Positions 1 to 11,424 of a DNA stretch of 64,000 bases are shown piece by piece. Position 1 is the stretch's first letter. Each line of letters begins with the position of its first letter. The stretch comes from Podaxis mareebaensis (lineage: Eukaryota > Basidiomycota > Agaricomycetes > Agaricales > Agaricaceae), in the NCBI GenBank assembly GCA_018524725.1, contig JAEUWP010000486.1, positions 32,135-96,134 on the forward strand. Reading direction: 5' to 3'. Under the pieces are notes generated by a model. It was not told the origin of the DNA. It made no database searches and worked only from the letters and a program-made list of their open reading frames with translations. The position numbers were made by a program, and so were the translations under genes.

Positions 1-1020
1 GTTGATGGTGTGTTTGTGGAAGGGAGAGAGGTATGAGGTGGTGTCGTTCATCCTCTGGTTTGTGGGATGCTGTACTTCCTGAGGTGGAACCTAAGAATGG
101 ATGGGCTGCTTCTTCGAGATGGCGGAGCCGTCTATGCCGGTAGAACGAGGCTAAGAGGATGAGCGTGAGGATGGCAATGAACCCGCCCACGACGCCGCCT
201 GCTATTGCTTTGACTGTGAGATGGTTGTTTGTCGGAGTTGCGCTTGGCGATGGCGTCGGGGTCGATGTCATTGTGGGATCAGTTTGGTTAAGGGTGCTTG
301 CAATCGTTGCAATATTCGGTCGACTGTAAAGGCGGAACAAACCTTTGGTTGTTAGTTCTTGATTGAAGGAGAAAAGACAAAGGACGCACGTGAAGTTTGC
401 GTAGTCAAAGTTAAGGTAGTTGGCTGTGTCGGGTTTTCCTTCTGCCTTGATAGTCAACTCATGTGTCCGCAAATCTAATTCGTGGTTTGAGAAGGCTAGT
501 GTGTCGTACTGGTAAGCATATGCTGTGCTTTGCGTGTACGTTGTTGTGTTGCCGTCAAGTATAAAGTCACAAGTTGTGGGTGTGTGGTTTGAGAGAACAA
601 GGTAGACGTCAATTGATCTTCCTGGAGTGTGCTATCAGTGAAGATTCATAATAAGGAATCATTAACCGCACCACTGAACTGAAACGAGATGTTGTACGTG
701 AAGTTATTTCCTGCTGGAAGGTATATTGCTGTATATGTCTGGTTGTACAGCCTGGTCAGATCTGGTTTATTCGGACAACCAGTGCACATTTGGTTTGTCC
801 AGCCAGAGATGTCACCGGCAGATCCAGGAGGAGCGGTAGAGCTGGTGGAAGGGGCGGTGTGGAAGTCATTAGGACCGCTGGCATCGTCAATCACAAAGGT
901 GTCGGCATTCAGCGTTGTAGCGACTACTGCTGAGGTTGGTCTCGCTATAAGAGCAGACAAGAAGAATATCCGAAGAGCCGCGGGCTCATGATACCAATAT
1001 CGACGACTTCGACAAGACAT
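1..1020 (-). CDS. Single-pass cell-surface protein with C-terminal TM segment (partial, runs off left edge)
   Basis: Reading leftwards from the ATG at 1020, a hydrophobic N-terminal segment (FFLSALIARPTSA) looks like a signal peptide. An ectodomain rich in Asn, Thr and Tyr follows, with several N-x-S/T sites and Cys residues. Near 180-240 there is a Gly-rich transmembrane segment (AIAGGVVGGFIAILTL) followed by a basic stop-transfer run (RHRRLRH) and a cytoplasmic tail that leaves the window at position 1. The reading frame is kept by a likely intron at about 620-660 and another at about 320-390. This layout is common in Agaricomycete surface proteins of unknown function. The exact start is uncertain because the n-region before the signal is unusually long. 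No enzyme domain is visible. Confidence 0.6.
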
Positions 1021-3154
1021 TCGGCAAGGGCCAGAGACAAAAGCGCGAAAGGCGGGAGAGCGACAAGGGAAGACGAAGGCCAGCTTAGTCCATCACGAGA
1101 CCATGGGGCCCGAGCCATTGAAGTGTCGTATCTGTATCCAGGTCGGAAGGTCAACTGGTATTCTTGACGCAATGCTTCTAGCAACAGTGATGGATGGCCA
1201 GCATTTGACATAAGTGGCTGTGGTCGTTGGAGACATTACCCGGGTAGTGGAAAAATCCAAGCCTTCCGAGCTTCAAGAGGTCCTCAGACCTTGAGAGAAA
1301 CTCAGGTTTGGGTGTGGTGAGAGAAGCCTGCTCGGGATCGACTAGGGTTTATGCTCTACGGGAACCAAAGCAATATAGAGGCGTTCGGTGCTGCGGCACT
1401 GCATTCATGACAGGTATAATGAGGTTAGAGCAGACAAAATGAATACCTGCCTTGATATCACACTGGACTGATGGGTTGCTTGTGAGGCCGTTGCCAGACC
1501 ATCATCTCAATCATTGATGATTATTGACATTTTGGATATGTCTATTAGAGGCTTAACTCGTTGGCAACAGAAAGTCGCGAACGGAACCAAGCTGTCCTTT
1601 AGTTAGATTGGACTCCGAACTAAGTTTGTGTTTCTTGGCCCTACCTCTTTTTGCGACGACGCTGAACTCGAACCTAAGCGAAGACCGCTGCAAAAATACA
1701 CTATGTTCCTGCATAGGATACCCGCGGTCCTGCTTCCGCTCGAAGGCGCGATGGTGCGACCATCCTGGAAGTTAGTGTGAGATTTCTGAGTAAGCTGAAA
1801 CGTCGTAGAAGGCTCTTCTATGCAACCAACTAGGTGGGCACTGGGGACTCTGTATGACCCTATGATTATGTAACTTGCCCACGGATCATTGACCAGGGTT
1901 CTACTCTGCATCATTTCTTCCGGGACATAATAGGCCAACAAAGTTGGGTCGAATGTTGAACTGGCCGACCTTATATCTGCTTTTCCGCGCAACATGATTG
2001 GATGAAAACATCCTGGTCCCACTCCTTACATCAATACTCGCTTCGCTCCGATTGTCGCGCGAGTATCGCTCAGCGAAAAGACCTTGTCTGAGCATTCCTG
2101 GGCATACGCAGTTTGTTCCCGTTATCATGAAGGGGACTTTCAATACTGGTTCTTTGACCTACCAAGCACGCTTCTATCACCTTTATCATGAAGGTCTTGG
2201 GCTACGGACGACAGAGACATCGCCAAGGGGGTATTTCACTCACTACGCCAGCGTCCTAGCGGCGACCCGAAGGCCACGTGGAGCCAAGGCCAATCGCACG
2301 CTAATGTAGAGGTATATACACTACTTCACGTTTACGTTGCGGTACTTATACATGCTTTCCAGGAATACGCTGACCCAAATTGACTGGACAAGATTCAGAT
2401 AGAGCCAGAGCAGTGGTTGCCTACCTCAGCGCTGATGTCTACACGTCCTATGACCCTACACTGGGTGCACCGGATGATATATATCAGGATTACCGAGCTG
2501 ACGGGTACTCACATTTTTTCATCGATGTATCTATTTCTGACAGAGTAAATTTATCTACTCTATTTCGTATTCGCAGTATTCACTCACTGGGATGGCAGAT
2601 TCACACCAACATACGCGTCCTCGCGTCCTAGCTCTTCCATTGATAACTCCAAACAAGTTCCGGTTCTTCCACCTGACCGATCACCCAAGGCAAGATCATT
2701 CTTCACCATCTTCCAAAAGTAACTTCTTACGCAGCACTCGACCCATGAACAAGAAGCACCTGTAAAAATAGTCATACCTTCCAAACCGAGAATGTGCTAT
2801 CCCTGTTGTCAAACTAGGGGCCACCACGTTCAGGTTTGATCGCTTGTCGTGTGCAGGCCGAGCAAGACTCGAACACAGCTAGCCCCTTGACCAAACTGCC
2901 CTGTTGGCACAATGCTGTACGCAGGTACTCCTACGTCAAACCCCTCTCCTTTCCTTCTTTGCAACCCAAACCCACGGCGCTCACCTTGGTTGAGGTACCG
3001 ATTCCCGCACCAAAGTTTCGTTCTGTGCAACTTCTGAATGCACCGGGGTTAAGGACTCACACCCCAGGCCCATTTCAACCTCTCAACCCCCCTCACTCGC
3101 GTATCATTGCCTCAACCACCTCATTGCCACTCGCTCTCTAGGCCAAAGCCAACC
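1021..3154. other. No gene supported (intergenic, about 2.1 kb)
   Basis: Only short uncorrelated open frames are present (the longest is 139 codons on the minus strand, 1603-2022). None shows a recognisable motif, and none joins to a neighbour through plausible splice sites. I see no RNA gene or repeat here. Confidence 0.5.
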
Positions 3155-5033
3155 ATGCACGCGTGCCTTCAAGTCTATGATGTAGTGGAACATATCTGCT
3201 TCCACCTTGCCTCTTCCGATTCTCTCGATGCGCTCGCGAAACTTGCAAGGACGTGTACGATCTTCCTAGATCCGGCGCTTAACGCGCTGTGGCACACGGT
3301 CCCGACGCTCGAGCCACTTATAAGATGTCTACCGGGGGATGCATGGGCGGTCAAGCACACTCGATATCATCCCGTCTTGGTGAGCTTGCTCCCCTAATAT
3401 CAATCACATGGAACCAAGAAATGTTGATGACCGGATGGGGTTTGTGGGGATGTGGGTAGACCCTCAGGCGGGCAACAACCCCGCAAGACTGGGAACGTTG
3501 TAAATTCTATACACATCGCATACGCCACTTCGGGAATACTGAGCTCGAAACTTCGGCCCCCGGAAAACTTAAAGGTTCAATCCCAACGGACAAAACGATA
3601 TACGTGGCTCTCAAAGCTACTGGAGACCAACCCACGTCTCTCTTGACATTCCCAAACCTCCGCACCTGCCGTCTCATCCCACATACATCCTCACCCTCAC
3701 CCTACTTTGCATCTTTCCTCACTCCCACCCTACGTACACTCACACTCCGCGCATTGGCATACGACCCAGATGGGACATTACCCAGCATCCTAAGTTCTCT
3801 CGCACATCGTACGCCTTGTTTGGAACAACTGAGGATTGAAGGTGTCCCAGATTTCTCGTCTTGTATTGCTGGTGTGGATGTGAATAGCGGTCATTGTGGC
3901 GGGATAGGAGGGAGGGGAGGAAGAAGGTGGAATGGTATGTTGATGGATATGTTATATGGCTTGGAACACCTCCGGGCGCTTGAATGTCCGTGTATACGAT
4001 TCCCGGACGATGCGGTGCTATACCTCGCGACGCGGCCAAAGATACGCGTATTACACATCAAGAATACCGCCGAGGATATATTAGACGCGCTCAACCACGG
4101 CGTAGCAAGAGGAGAATGTTTCGAGTACTTGGAACAGCTGAACGTAGAGTGTAGTCCAGATGGGGGGTTAGCCGAAGCGATCAAGTTACTCGGACGCGTG
4201 GGCAATATTTCACGGATACAACGGCTGGGGGTTATGAGGGCCGGACCAGACATGCCCACCGAACACGAATTGCGGGGGTTTATTCAAGATCTTTCGAACC
4301 TCACGACCATTTCACATACCACACCTCTCCTCAGAATCCCAACCCCGAACACAAATCTCAAAACGCTCTCCATCGAACAACCCTTCCTCCTGCCCTCCCA
4401 ACATCTACAATCCAACAACGGCACACCAACAACGATCCAAACGCTCTCACCACTCCTCTCAGGTCATTTCCCAGCCCTTGAAACACTCAAGATAACGCTT
4501 GATACGGGGTACTCGTTCAGTGACGCCGATGCAACAACCATAGCTTGCGCATGGCCCAAGTTACAGGAATTGCAACTGGGATTTCGAGGCTGTGGGTGGG
4601 GTCTAGATTCAGGAATGCGTATGGCCATGACCTTGTCCGGGCTGCAAGCTTTCGCCAGGGGGTGTAAGGGACTGAGGTCTCTCGGGGTATGCTTTAATGC
4701 CAAACCTGACACCGACACACCACTTGATTGGGGAAGGGGTGAAGAAGAGGAAAATGAGGGGTGTTGTAGCAGTTTGCGGTTCTTGGAAGTAGGTGACTCG
4801 GCGTATGAAGGAGAGCCTCTTGACGTCGCGAGGCGTTTGTTGGATATCTTTCCGGGGCTACGTGGTGTTTATGGTCCTGATACGATCATCTCGCGCGAGT
4901 GGCAGAGGAAATGGATGCAGGTTTCGATGATGTTCAATAAATTGTCGTCGCAAAGGCGAGTAAAACCCAGTTTGGTAAGTTTCCCTGACATTGTCTGCTC
5001 AATTTGCGTTGACTGAGGACTTAGGGAACGTGA
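3155..5033 (+). CDS. F-box / leucine-rich-repeat-type protein, 582 aa
   Basis: Three exons close in phase: 3155-3379, 3460-5016 truncated by a donor at 4975 (exon 3460-4974), and 5025-5033. The first exon encodes a degenerate F-box helix bundle (VYDVVEHICFHL, then LAKLARTCTIFLDPAL and LWHTVPTLEPLI). The second exon opens with TPQDWERCKFYTHRIR, which matches the segment that usually follows the F-box in basidiomycete F-box proteins. The rest is a series of leucine-rich strands (LRTLTLRAL, LEQLRIEGV, LRALECPCIRF) typical of the LRR-like tail. Family knowledge: such proteins are substrate adaptors of SCF ubiquitin ligases. The substrate is unknown. The start was chosen at 3155 (AACCATG) rather than the in-frame ATG 48 nt upstream because the F-box begins at once. 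The last exon codes only two residues and the stop. Confidence 0.85.
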
Positions 5034-5164
5034 GCATAGAGCACAACAACCGAGGCGATCTCGTATGGTCATTAACGTGGAGAACACCAAGAAAATAACG
5101 TGATGTATCAGTACAGATAATGTAATAATGAACAAATAGTAACTCAATGGCACTTGGAGTTATT

Positions 5165-6529
5165 TTACGTATCGGCCATTTCTACATCTGCCCCTCCCGA
5201 ACCTTCCAATTGCGCTTTGAGAGCTTCGGCAGCGCTCCGAATGATAGAGATTTTTTCGCGCATAACTTTGACTGCTTCTGGGAAAAGCCGTTCAGGTGTA
5301 TACGCACTCTCTGTCTCAATATTAACTACCAGAATCCGGGTTAGTTACACAATAGCAGAAAGTATACCAAGGATAGACGTACATAGGAAGAAGTCGCGCA
5401 CCCGACTGAGCTCGACGGAATCAACGAACTCGGGGTGGCGGAGGACTTCACGACTGACAGAATCCTTGCGCACATTTTTCTCGTCTACAGAAACTTGTTT
5501 TGTTACAGGGTCAATGGCAATCACGCCTGGCGAGAAGCATTTTTGGAATTTTTCGGCGAGGTTAGGCGGTATTGGCTTTTTGATTTTGATGTGTGGTAGC
5601 AGACGATACGATGCAGTAGCTGTAGCAATTCACAAATCAACACGATAAAACACGGGCGACGTAAAGATGTAAGGACGCACCGACAGGACTAAACTTCGCG
5701 TGATCCTTCCCAACGCCCTTGACCGCATGCAATTCCATCGAAATCGCCTGGCCCGGACGCAACTTTGCCAACACGATATTAGGATTTGTAGGCCCCGGCG
5801 TAGGAAAACCTTCAAATGCGGCCTGTTGGTCTCCGGCAGGTTTCCACTGGAGATGACCAGAGAGGAGTTCATGATTGACATAGAGCTCGAAGGGATCTGT
5901 CGAGCCCTTTGGCGCGGAGGGATTCCGGCTACATGTTATTTCAAGACCGAAGACAATAGTGTTGCGGTCCGTGGCCACGTCGTCTGGGTCTGTGTGTGGT
6001 ATCGACATCAACATGGGTTAGCGGGTCAGGAAGAGAATACAAGACATACGGTTTTTGAATTGCATGAGTGCCGGGTCGACGTTGAGTGGTACGAGGCCCA
6101 GCCTATGTGAAAGAACTTCATCGACAATGACAGATGTGTTGTCCCACACGTATACGCGTTCTATGGCTATGGTAGGCACCTTTGTTACTTGAATGACAAA
6201 TACGGAGGATGGAAGAACAAGTGGGACATACCTCTGCGATCAATATCCGGCGGAACGCATTGGCTATCGAAGCATCGACGCCAACGAGGTCAAATTCTAT
6301 CGAACGATTCGACAACCTCTGAATCCTGACATGCAGATTCTGCCCTTGCCACAAAACTCAGTTAAATCTCCTGCGACATAAGGAACTGATGACGCACCTG
6401 TTTGAATTTTTGGAGATCCCAGGAATGGTCTTCATCAGGATAATGTCCTGGAAAATCCGTGCTTGCGACATTGGAGACACGCTCAGCGCCGACGTGGACG
6501 AGGCGTCTGGGATGATAGTCAGTGGACAT
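5165..6529 (-). CDS. RPC40: DNA-directed RNA polymerases I and III subunit RPAC1 (AC40), 358 aa
   Basis: Six exons close exactly in phase: 6529-6398, 6339-6232, 6179-6050, 5989-5681, 5619-5383 and 5325-5165. The protein carries the RpoA/Rpb3-like hallmarks of AC40: [51 protein letters not shown] (here [13 protein letters not shown]), [38 protein letters not shown] and [14 protein letters not shown]. Length is close to yeast Rpc40 (335 aa). It forms the assembly heterodimer with AC19 in Pol I and Pol III in the nucleus. Introns are 41-63 nt. It is divergent from SFM1, with start codons only 48 bp apart. Identification is very secure. Confidence 0.97.
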
Positions 6530-6577
6530 GAAGAGAGCACAAATTTTGAAAAGATTCCCACGACATCAACTCTGATA
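6530..6577. promoter_or_regulatory. Compact 48-bp region between two divergent start codons
   Basis: The ATG of RPC40 (6529, minus) and that of SFM1 (6578, plus) are separated by 48 bp. All 5' leaders and promoter signals must lie here or overlap the opposite gene's first exon. I see no clear TATA box. This is a position-based inference, not a mapped promoter. Confidence 0.5.
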
Positions 6578-7468
6578 ATGCCATTCACATATGTCATCGA
6601 ACACATGGAAGACGACGAGCACACTCCCGCCGCTGTCCCCCCATGGGTCACGCTCGAGTACGCGGTCCGTAGAAGCTAAAACATCATATCCGCCACAAAT
6701 TACAAACACCCCACCGACAGCACATGCGCACCCTCGCAGGTCCAGGGGCACATATCCACTTTACGTCCCTCTCAAAACCCTCCGCGGCGTCTCTCTCCAA
6801 AGAATTCCAAGCAGCCAAGGACTCAGAATCATTCGCAGAAACACAATGCCACCAACAGGGTGTTCTCGATCTCATGAAATCTCACGGCATACCCTTAGAT
6901 CGTGTCTGTCTCCTCGATCCCAAAGCCGAGCGCCCACTCTCACCAGAAGACGGTGATGGAGCCTTTGACTGGTTCTTGTTCGGTGTCCGTATACTCTCTC
7001 CCCCTTCATCTCCGCCCATTCTCGAAGCTCACCTAGCACATAGGGAATACTAGGTACCACCCTTTCCTAATTCCAGTCTAGTGGGATGAGAATGATCGCT
7101 CCTTGCAGGCGACGATCCTCCTCGTGATAGAACCTCTGAGCTCCGTGTTCTAGGCTTTCCGAATCGCCATCTGGGTTCGGTGCAGATGACTACTGATACC
7201 GCACTGGGCGTTACCAAGCTCGTGGTCCAAGATAAGATTCCCCTCGACAAGATTCCATATGTCGTGCGTAACGTAACTTGACATGCCTTCATTTCGGTTG
7301 ATAATTGAACTCTCCTCGAATTAGGATTACCCAACGATTCGGTTCAACACTAAAGAATCCGTGGAGATGCCATTCCGATATGTCGTAGAGAAGAACAACG
7401 AACCAAAACTGCCTCCGGGCATGCGCCAGCTCCTCCACGAAGACCTCAACAAGTCCTTTGACTTCTAA
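6578..7468 (+). CDS. SFM1: SFM1-type protein arginine methyltransferase (SPOUT fold), 219 aa
   Basis: Five exons close in phase: 6578-6664, 6721-6984, 7044-7053 (a 10-nt microexon), 7109-7263 and 7325-7468. The family signature is plain: PFTYVIEHMED at the N-terminus, LEYAHMRTLAG, RVCLLDPKAERPLSPEDG, FDWFLFGGILGDDPPRDRT (the knotted cofactor-binding loop), LGSVQMTTDTALGVTKLV and DYPTIRFNTKESVEMPFRYV near the C-terminus. Yeast Sfm1 monomethylates an arginine of ribosomal protein Rps3. The same role is expected here, in the cytosol. Without the microexon the conserved GGILGDDPP loop cannot be read. Two of the introns use a GTCCGT donor. It shares its promoter space with RPC40, another gene tied to ribosome production. 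Confidence 0.95.
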
Positions 7469-7706
7469 TTCCCAAAAAATCGATCGATGATTGATTGCGT
7501 ACGCGAGTCGCATGTAGATACTGTACACCAATGCAACAGGAAAGAAAAGTGCGTAAAAACCTAGAGCACAGTGAGAAACAAGAAGAGAGAAAAGGAGCGT
7601 TGGAATGACATGGGACATAAATGAGAACACAAATGCTGAGAGTCGTGCATATAGAGTACAAAGTAGAATGCTGTTCCAATACACCAGCGGAATACAACAA
7701 AGAAAA
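7469..7706. other. Convergent 3' intergenic region between SFM1 and ATG1
   Basis: This 238-bp stretch lies between the stop of SFM1 (plus) and the stop of ATG1 (minus). It must hold both 3' UTRs and polyadenylation signals. I can pick out no strong single signal. Confidence 0.4.
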
Positions 7707-10700
7707 TCACGATGAAGAATTAATCACCTGGGGTACCTGCCCCTGCCCCCTCCCTCCGTCCGTGACATCACCCCCATCGGGCGGTCTTACATCCCATGGC
7801 GCAGGTATCCTCGCCACATCCGCCAAATTCAGATCCGCACGCGCATCATTCAACCGATCCCGGTCATTCATCGCCATCCGCGCTCGGCACCGCACAAGCC
7901 TCAGTTTCGTCCTCTTGATCCCTGGATAAATGACACCTCGTTAACGCTACTCCCATGTATGAGATGAGGTAAGAAAAGTAACGCACAAGTCGCGATAGTC
8001 TCCCTATCTTCTTCCATGAACGGATTGCCGGTTTGTAATAGATCGTCTTGTAGTGCGTAGAGACACCATAAACTCTCCTCGTACAGCTTCTCGCATTCGT
8101 CTGGACTCGATGCTTGGTCCAGGAGTTCCTTCCGTGCTGCTGTCCGTGACTACACGCCAAGCCTCCGTTAACATGATGTAAAGGGGAAGTAGAGGATAAG
8201 GGACGTACGAGCACAAGCGCCCGGTCATACACCAGTTGATCCAACCACGCCTTCGGCCCGTCATACTGCGCCGGTAACCACGTCTTGACCAACGAAGCCC
8301 GATCATTACACTTTAGAAAGTGCTCCTTGAACCAATTCAACGCTACACAAAATCAGAACATTCATCAACGCAAAACCAACAAAAAATCCATAAACCCAAA
8401 ATCGAAAAAGCGGGGAGGCACTGAGAAACATGAACAACTCACCATCATCAAATCCCTCACTCACAACGTATTCCCCACCAGGGTACTTCATCTCCATATG
8501 CTCCTGAAACTCCTTCAACATATTGATCCCCTTCTGCGAAAAGGACATCAACAACATATACACCGCGACACACGTCACGGCATTATACTCCGCCTCCATA
8601 TCCGCGTGTTTCCGCCTTCGAGCATGTTTCTCCGGCTCGCCTTCGCGTTTCATAAATTTCGTTGGGTCTGGGAGCGGTTCTACGTCAAAAATCACCGTCA
8701 GTTTCAGTCCTTAGATTAGAGATCGGCAGAGACATACTCTGTGGTATAGCCTTAACATACTCATACATCTCATCCGCCCAATGTGTCAACACATCCGTCT
8801 TCTGTGCCAACTCCTCCAACCTCGCCAGTAGCTCGTCTTCCATCGGATCCCGCTCCCCATTCGGTCCCCCCCCTCCTCCATTACCATTGCCCCAGGCAAC
8901 GCCATCCCCACCATCCAAAGCGATAATCGGCCTGCGCGGTGAGGACGTCGCGCTCGATTGTGAATTCGTATGTGAATGCGAATGTGAGTGCGAGCGGGAG
9001 GTTCCAAAAAGTTTCTTGGACGCCAAGTTGAGTGCACGATGGAGCGCGTTTGACGCTGCGCGCGAGGCCATGCTGGACGGCGAGGATGATAGAGGGGGAG
9101 CCGCTGCATGTGGAGGCGGTGGGAATGTTATGTTATTATTAGTGGTGGTGGGGGTCGTGGTCGTTGATGTTCCGGTGTTGCTGTCGGGTGGATATTCGTC
9201 TATTGAAGGTGTTGGCGGCATTCGACGGTCGTGCAGCGGCCGCCGCGGATGCGCTGACAATTCTACGAAAAGAAACCATAAATGGCCCATGATACTGTAA
9301 GACCGAATGCGTGTACATACCATCAACAGCGCGATTAAACTCAACAGCCCGTGTATCATCCACAAGCACATACTCCCTCCTCAACACTCCATCCTCCTCC
9401 GTCTCACCAGGAATAAACGAGCCCTCCGTTGAAAGTGGCCTCGTGCCTCTACGATCCCCCATCGACGGAAATGCAGTCCGATTTGTGCCCCCCTGCACAC
9501 CACCACCCGCCCTTTCCCGTTCCCTCTCTCCCTCCCTCCCCCTCCCCGACGCCACCCTTGCCAAACCCCCGTTCACAGTCCTCGGGCTTCCATCCACACC
9601 TGGCTGCGATGGTTGGAACATCAGATTCGGAGGTTGCGTTTCAGAAGGCCGGCGAAAGTTGAATCGGCTAGGCGGGATCATAGCGTTCGGATCTAACACT
9701 TCTGGCGGGATAATCTTATGATGCTCTGGTGTAGGTGGCCGTCCAGGCCACGCTCTCGACACATCATCATCCTCTCCCTCGCCCACCGCCGACCCCTGCA
9801 TCGATGGAGGTTCCGTATCCTTTGGCCGTGGAAACTTACTCTTCGCCAATGCATGACTATTAAAGAAATCTTCGAAACTCGCGCGTTCTGCGGGTTGTCG
9901 CTTGAGCAATGCTCGGATGAGTTGTTTAATGTCTGCCGGGACAGGGATAGGTTGTTGGTCCCCTCCATTACCTCCGTTAGTTGTAGGCTTGCGCGGGGAG
10001 GGATCTTCATCGGGAAACTTGATGCTCTTCGCGTGTTCGATCTTCTTGAGTAGCTCGATGTGATTGTTCGCCCGGAATGGTGGTTTGCCTACAGCCATTT
10101 CGTACAATACAGCTCCGACGGACCACAAGTCTGCTTTAGCGTCGTACTTTTCGTATCGCAGAATTTCAGGTGCCATGTATAGCCTATCATACAATAACAA
10201 TCAGCAAAGACGTCATTTAACAAACTAAGCGCTTGACACAGCACTGGACCAACAAGCGAGAGATGGACGTACGGAGATCCGCAGAGTGTTTCGGCCATCA
10301 TGGCATTGGGTAGTGACCTTGCAAAGCCAAAGTCCGCGACTTTGAGGATGGGTACGCCGAGTGGGTGCCCTCGCGCAAGTTCCTCTGGAGACGCGGGGTT
10401 GAGTAGGAGATTCTGTGGTTTAATATCACGATGTATCAAGTTCCGGTGTCGCAGAAATTTGAGTGCGCGGGCTGCTAATGGATCAGAAAACCCCTAATGC
10501 GGAAGAGGGGGGAGAATAAAGTAGCTTGCCTAGCTGCCGTAGAAAACTCCGTACGACAATCTCGTCCAGGCCTCCAGTTGGGGGATGGGGGTAGTACTGA
10601 GGTGCTGCACCGGGCGAGGGAACATATTGCAGCCCTTCGACGCGTCCCCGCTTCTTGATATAATTCGTCAAGTCGCCGCCTGCGCAAAACTCCATGATAA

Positions 10701-11133
10701 GATACACATTCTTCTCCGCGCGCTGGTGAGATGCGGACCGAGCTCAACTGCCGAACGGTGTGAATCAAGAGGAAAGGGGGTACGTACGATAATGTCTATG
10801 AGTCGTGTGATATGTCGGTGGGATAGGGATTTGAGGATCTGGATTTCGCTCTGGAGATTCTCGAAGAGCTTTGAGGAGAGTTTGTCCGTGACGACGGTCT
10901 TAATTGCGACCTGCTGGTGGGTCTCCTGGGTGCGTAATCAGCGAACGGTGAGCTGCGTACGCTGTGCGATTGGCAGAGTGACTCACCTCGTGGTAGCCCT
11001 TGTAGACAGTGGCGAAGCTGCCCTTGCCGATATCGCTGACGATGACATACGGGCGCAGCTCCTCTTCACCTCCTGTTCTCCTTGTTGACGAGCTGCTCGT
11101 CATGCGCCTGGACGGCGGGGGTGCTGGTTGCAT
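7707..11133 (-). CDS. ATG1: Serine/threonine protein kinase ATG1 (ULK-type autophagy initiator), 938 aa
   Basis: Ten exons close exactly in phase: 11133-10987, 10925-10788, 10722-10530, 10474-10273, 10183-9321, 9262-8738, 8679-8443, 8342-8209, 8149-7987 and 7921-7707. The kinase domain is N-terminal: glycine loop [11 protein letters not shown] (residues 36-46), VAIK with Lys58, HRDIKPQN with catalytic Asp176, and DFGFARS with Asp207, followed by [12 protein letters not shown] disordered Pro/Ser/Gly-rich linker follows, including a His-Ser repeat encoded near 8970-9000. Helical C-terminal domains like those of Atg1 (Atg13-binding EAT/MIT region) end with [17 protein letters not shown]. It starts autophagy at the phagophore assembly site with Atg13 and Atg17. 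A proline-rich insert ([17 protein letters not shown]) sits inside the kinase domain. The third intron begins with GC, not GT (10529). Confidence 0.96.
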
Positions 11134-11264
11134 TCGCGGGGAGAATGAGTGGATATGTAAAGTCGGTGGCAGCAGTGTCGAGGTGATTAAATGAATCGTT
11201 CTGTGAGCTCACTCTAATGTCAATCACTATGACTAAGCATCCCTAATATATACTTCCACTGCAG

Positions 11265-11280
11265 AAAAAAAAAGACAAAA
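11265..11280 (-). terminator. RNA polymerase III terminator for the tRNA gene
   Basis: On the minus strand the tRNA 3' end is followed directly by four T residues (11280-11277) and, after GTC, a run of nine T (11273-11265). T-runs are the standard Pol III stop signal. Confidence 0.8.
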
Positions 11281-11372
11281 TGGACACTGTGGGAATTGAA
11301 CCCACGACCTTTCGCAAGCGCTGATCGATTGATCAATGCGAAGCGAACGTTATACCCCTAAACTAAGTGCCC
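11281..11372 (-). tRNA. tRNA-Ala (anticodon CGC) with a 20-nt intron
   Basis: Read on the minus strand, the acceptor arms GGGCACT (11372-11366) and AGTGTCC pair over seven positions, with G at position 3 facing U at position 70. The G3:U70 wobble pair is the alanine identity element. The T-arm is GTGGG TTCAATT CCCAC. The anticodon stem TTCGC/GCGAA encloses the loop TTCGCA..T, which gives anticodon CGC for codon GCG. A 20-nt intron (11336-11317) sits one base 3' of the anticodon, the canonical place for nuclear tRNA introns. It contains its own 5-bp inverted repeat TGATC-AATC-GATCA. The mature tRNA is 72 nt before CCA addition. Confidence 0.93.
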
Positions 11373-11424
11373 GCTGCATAGATGGCTGATTCCAACAACC
11401 TCGGGGTGAATGGTAGTGTTGTAT

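Noticed and set aside
8662..9300. 212-codon plus-strand ORF
   Set aside because: Antisense to the ATG1 linker; the minus strand joins in phase with neighbouring ATG1 exons.
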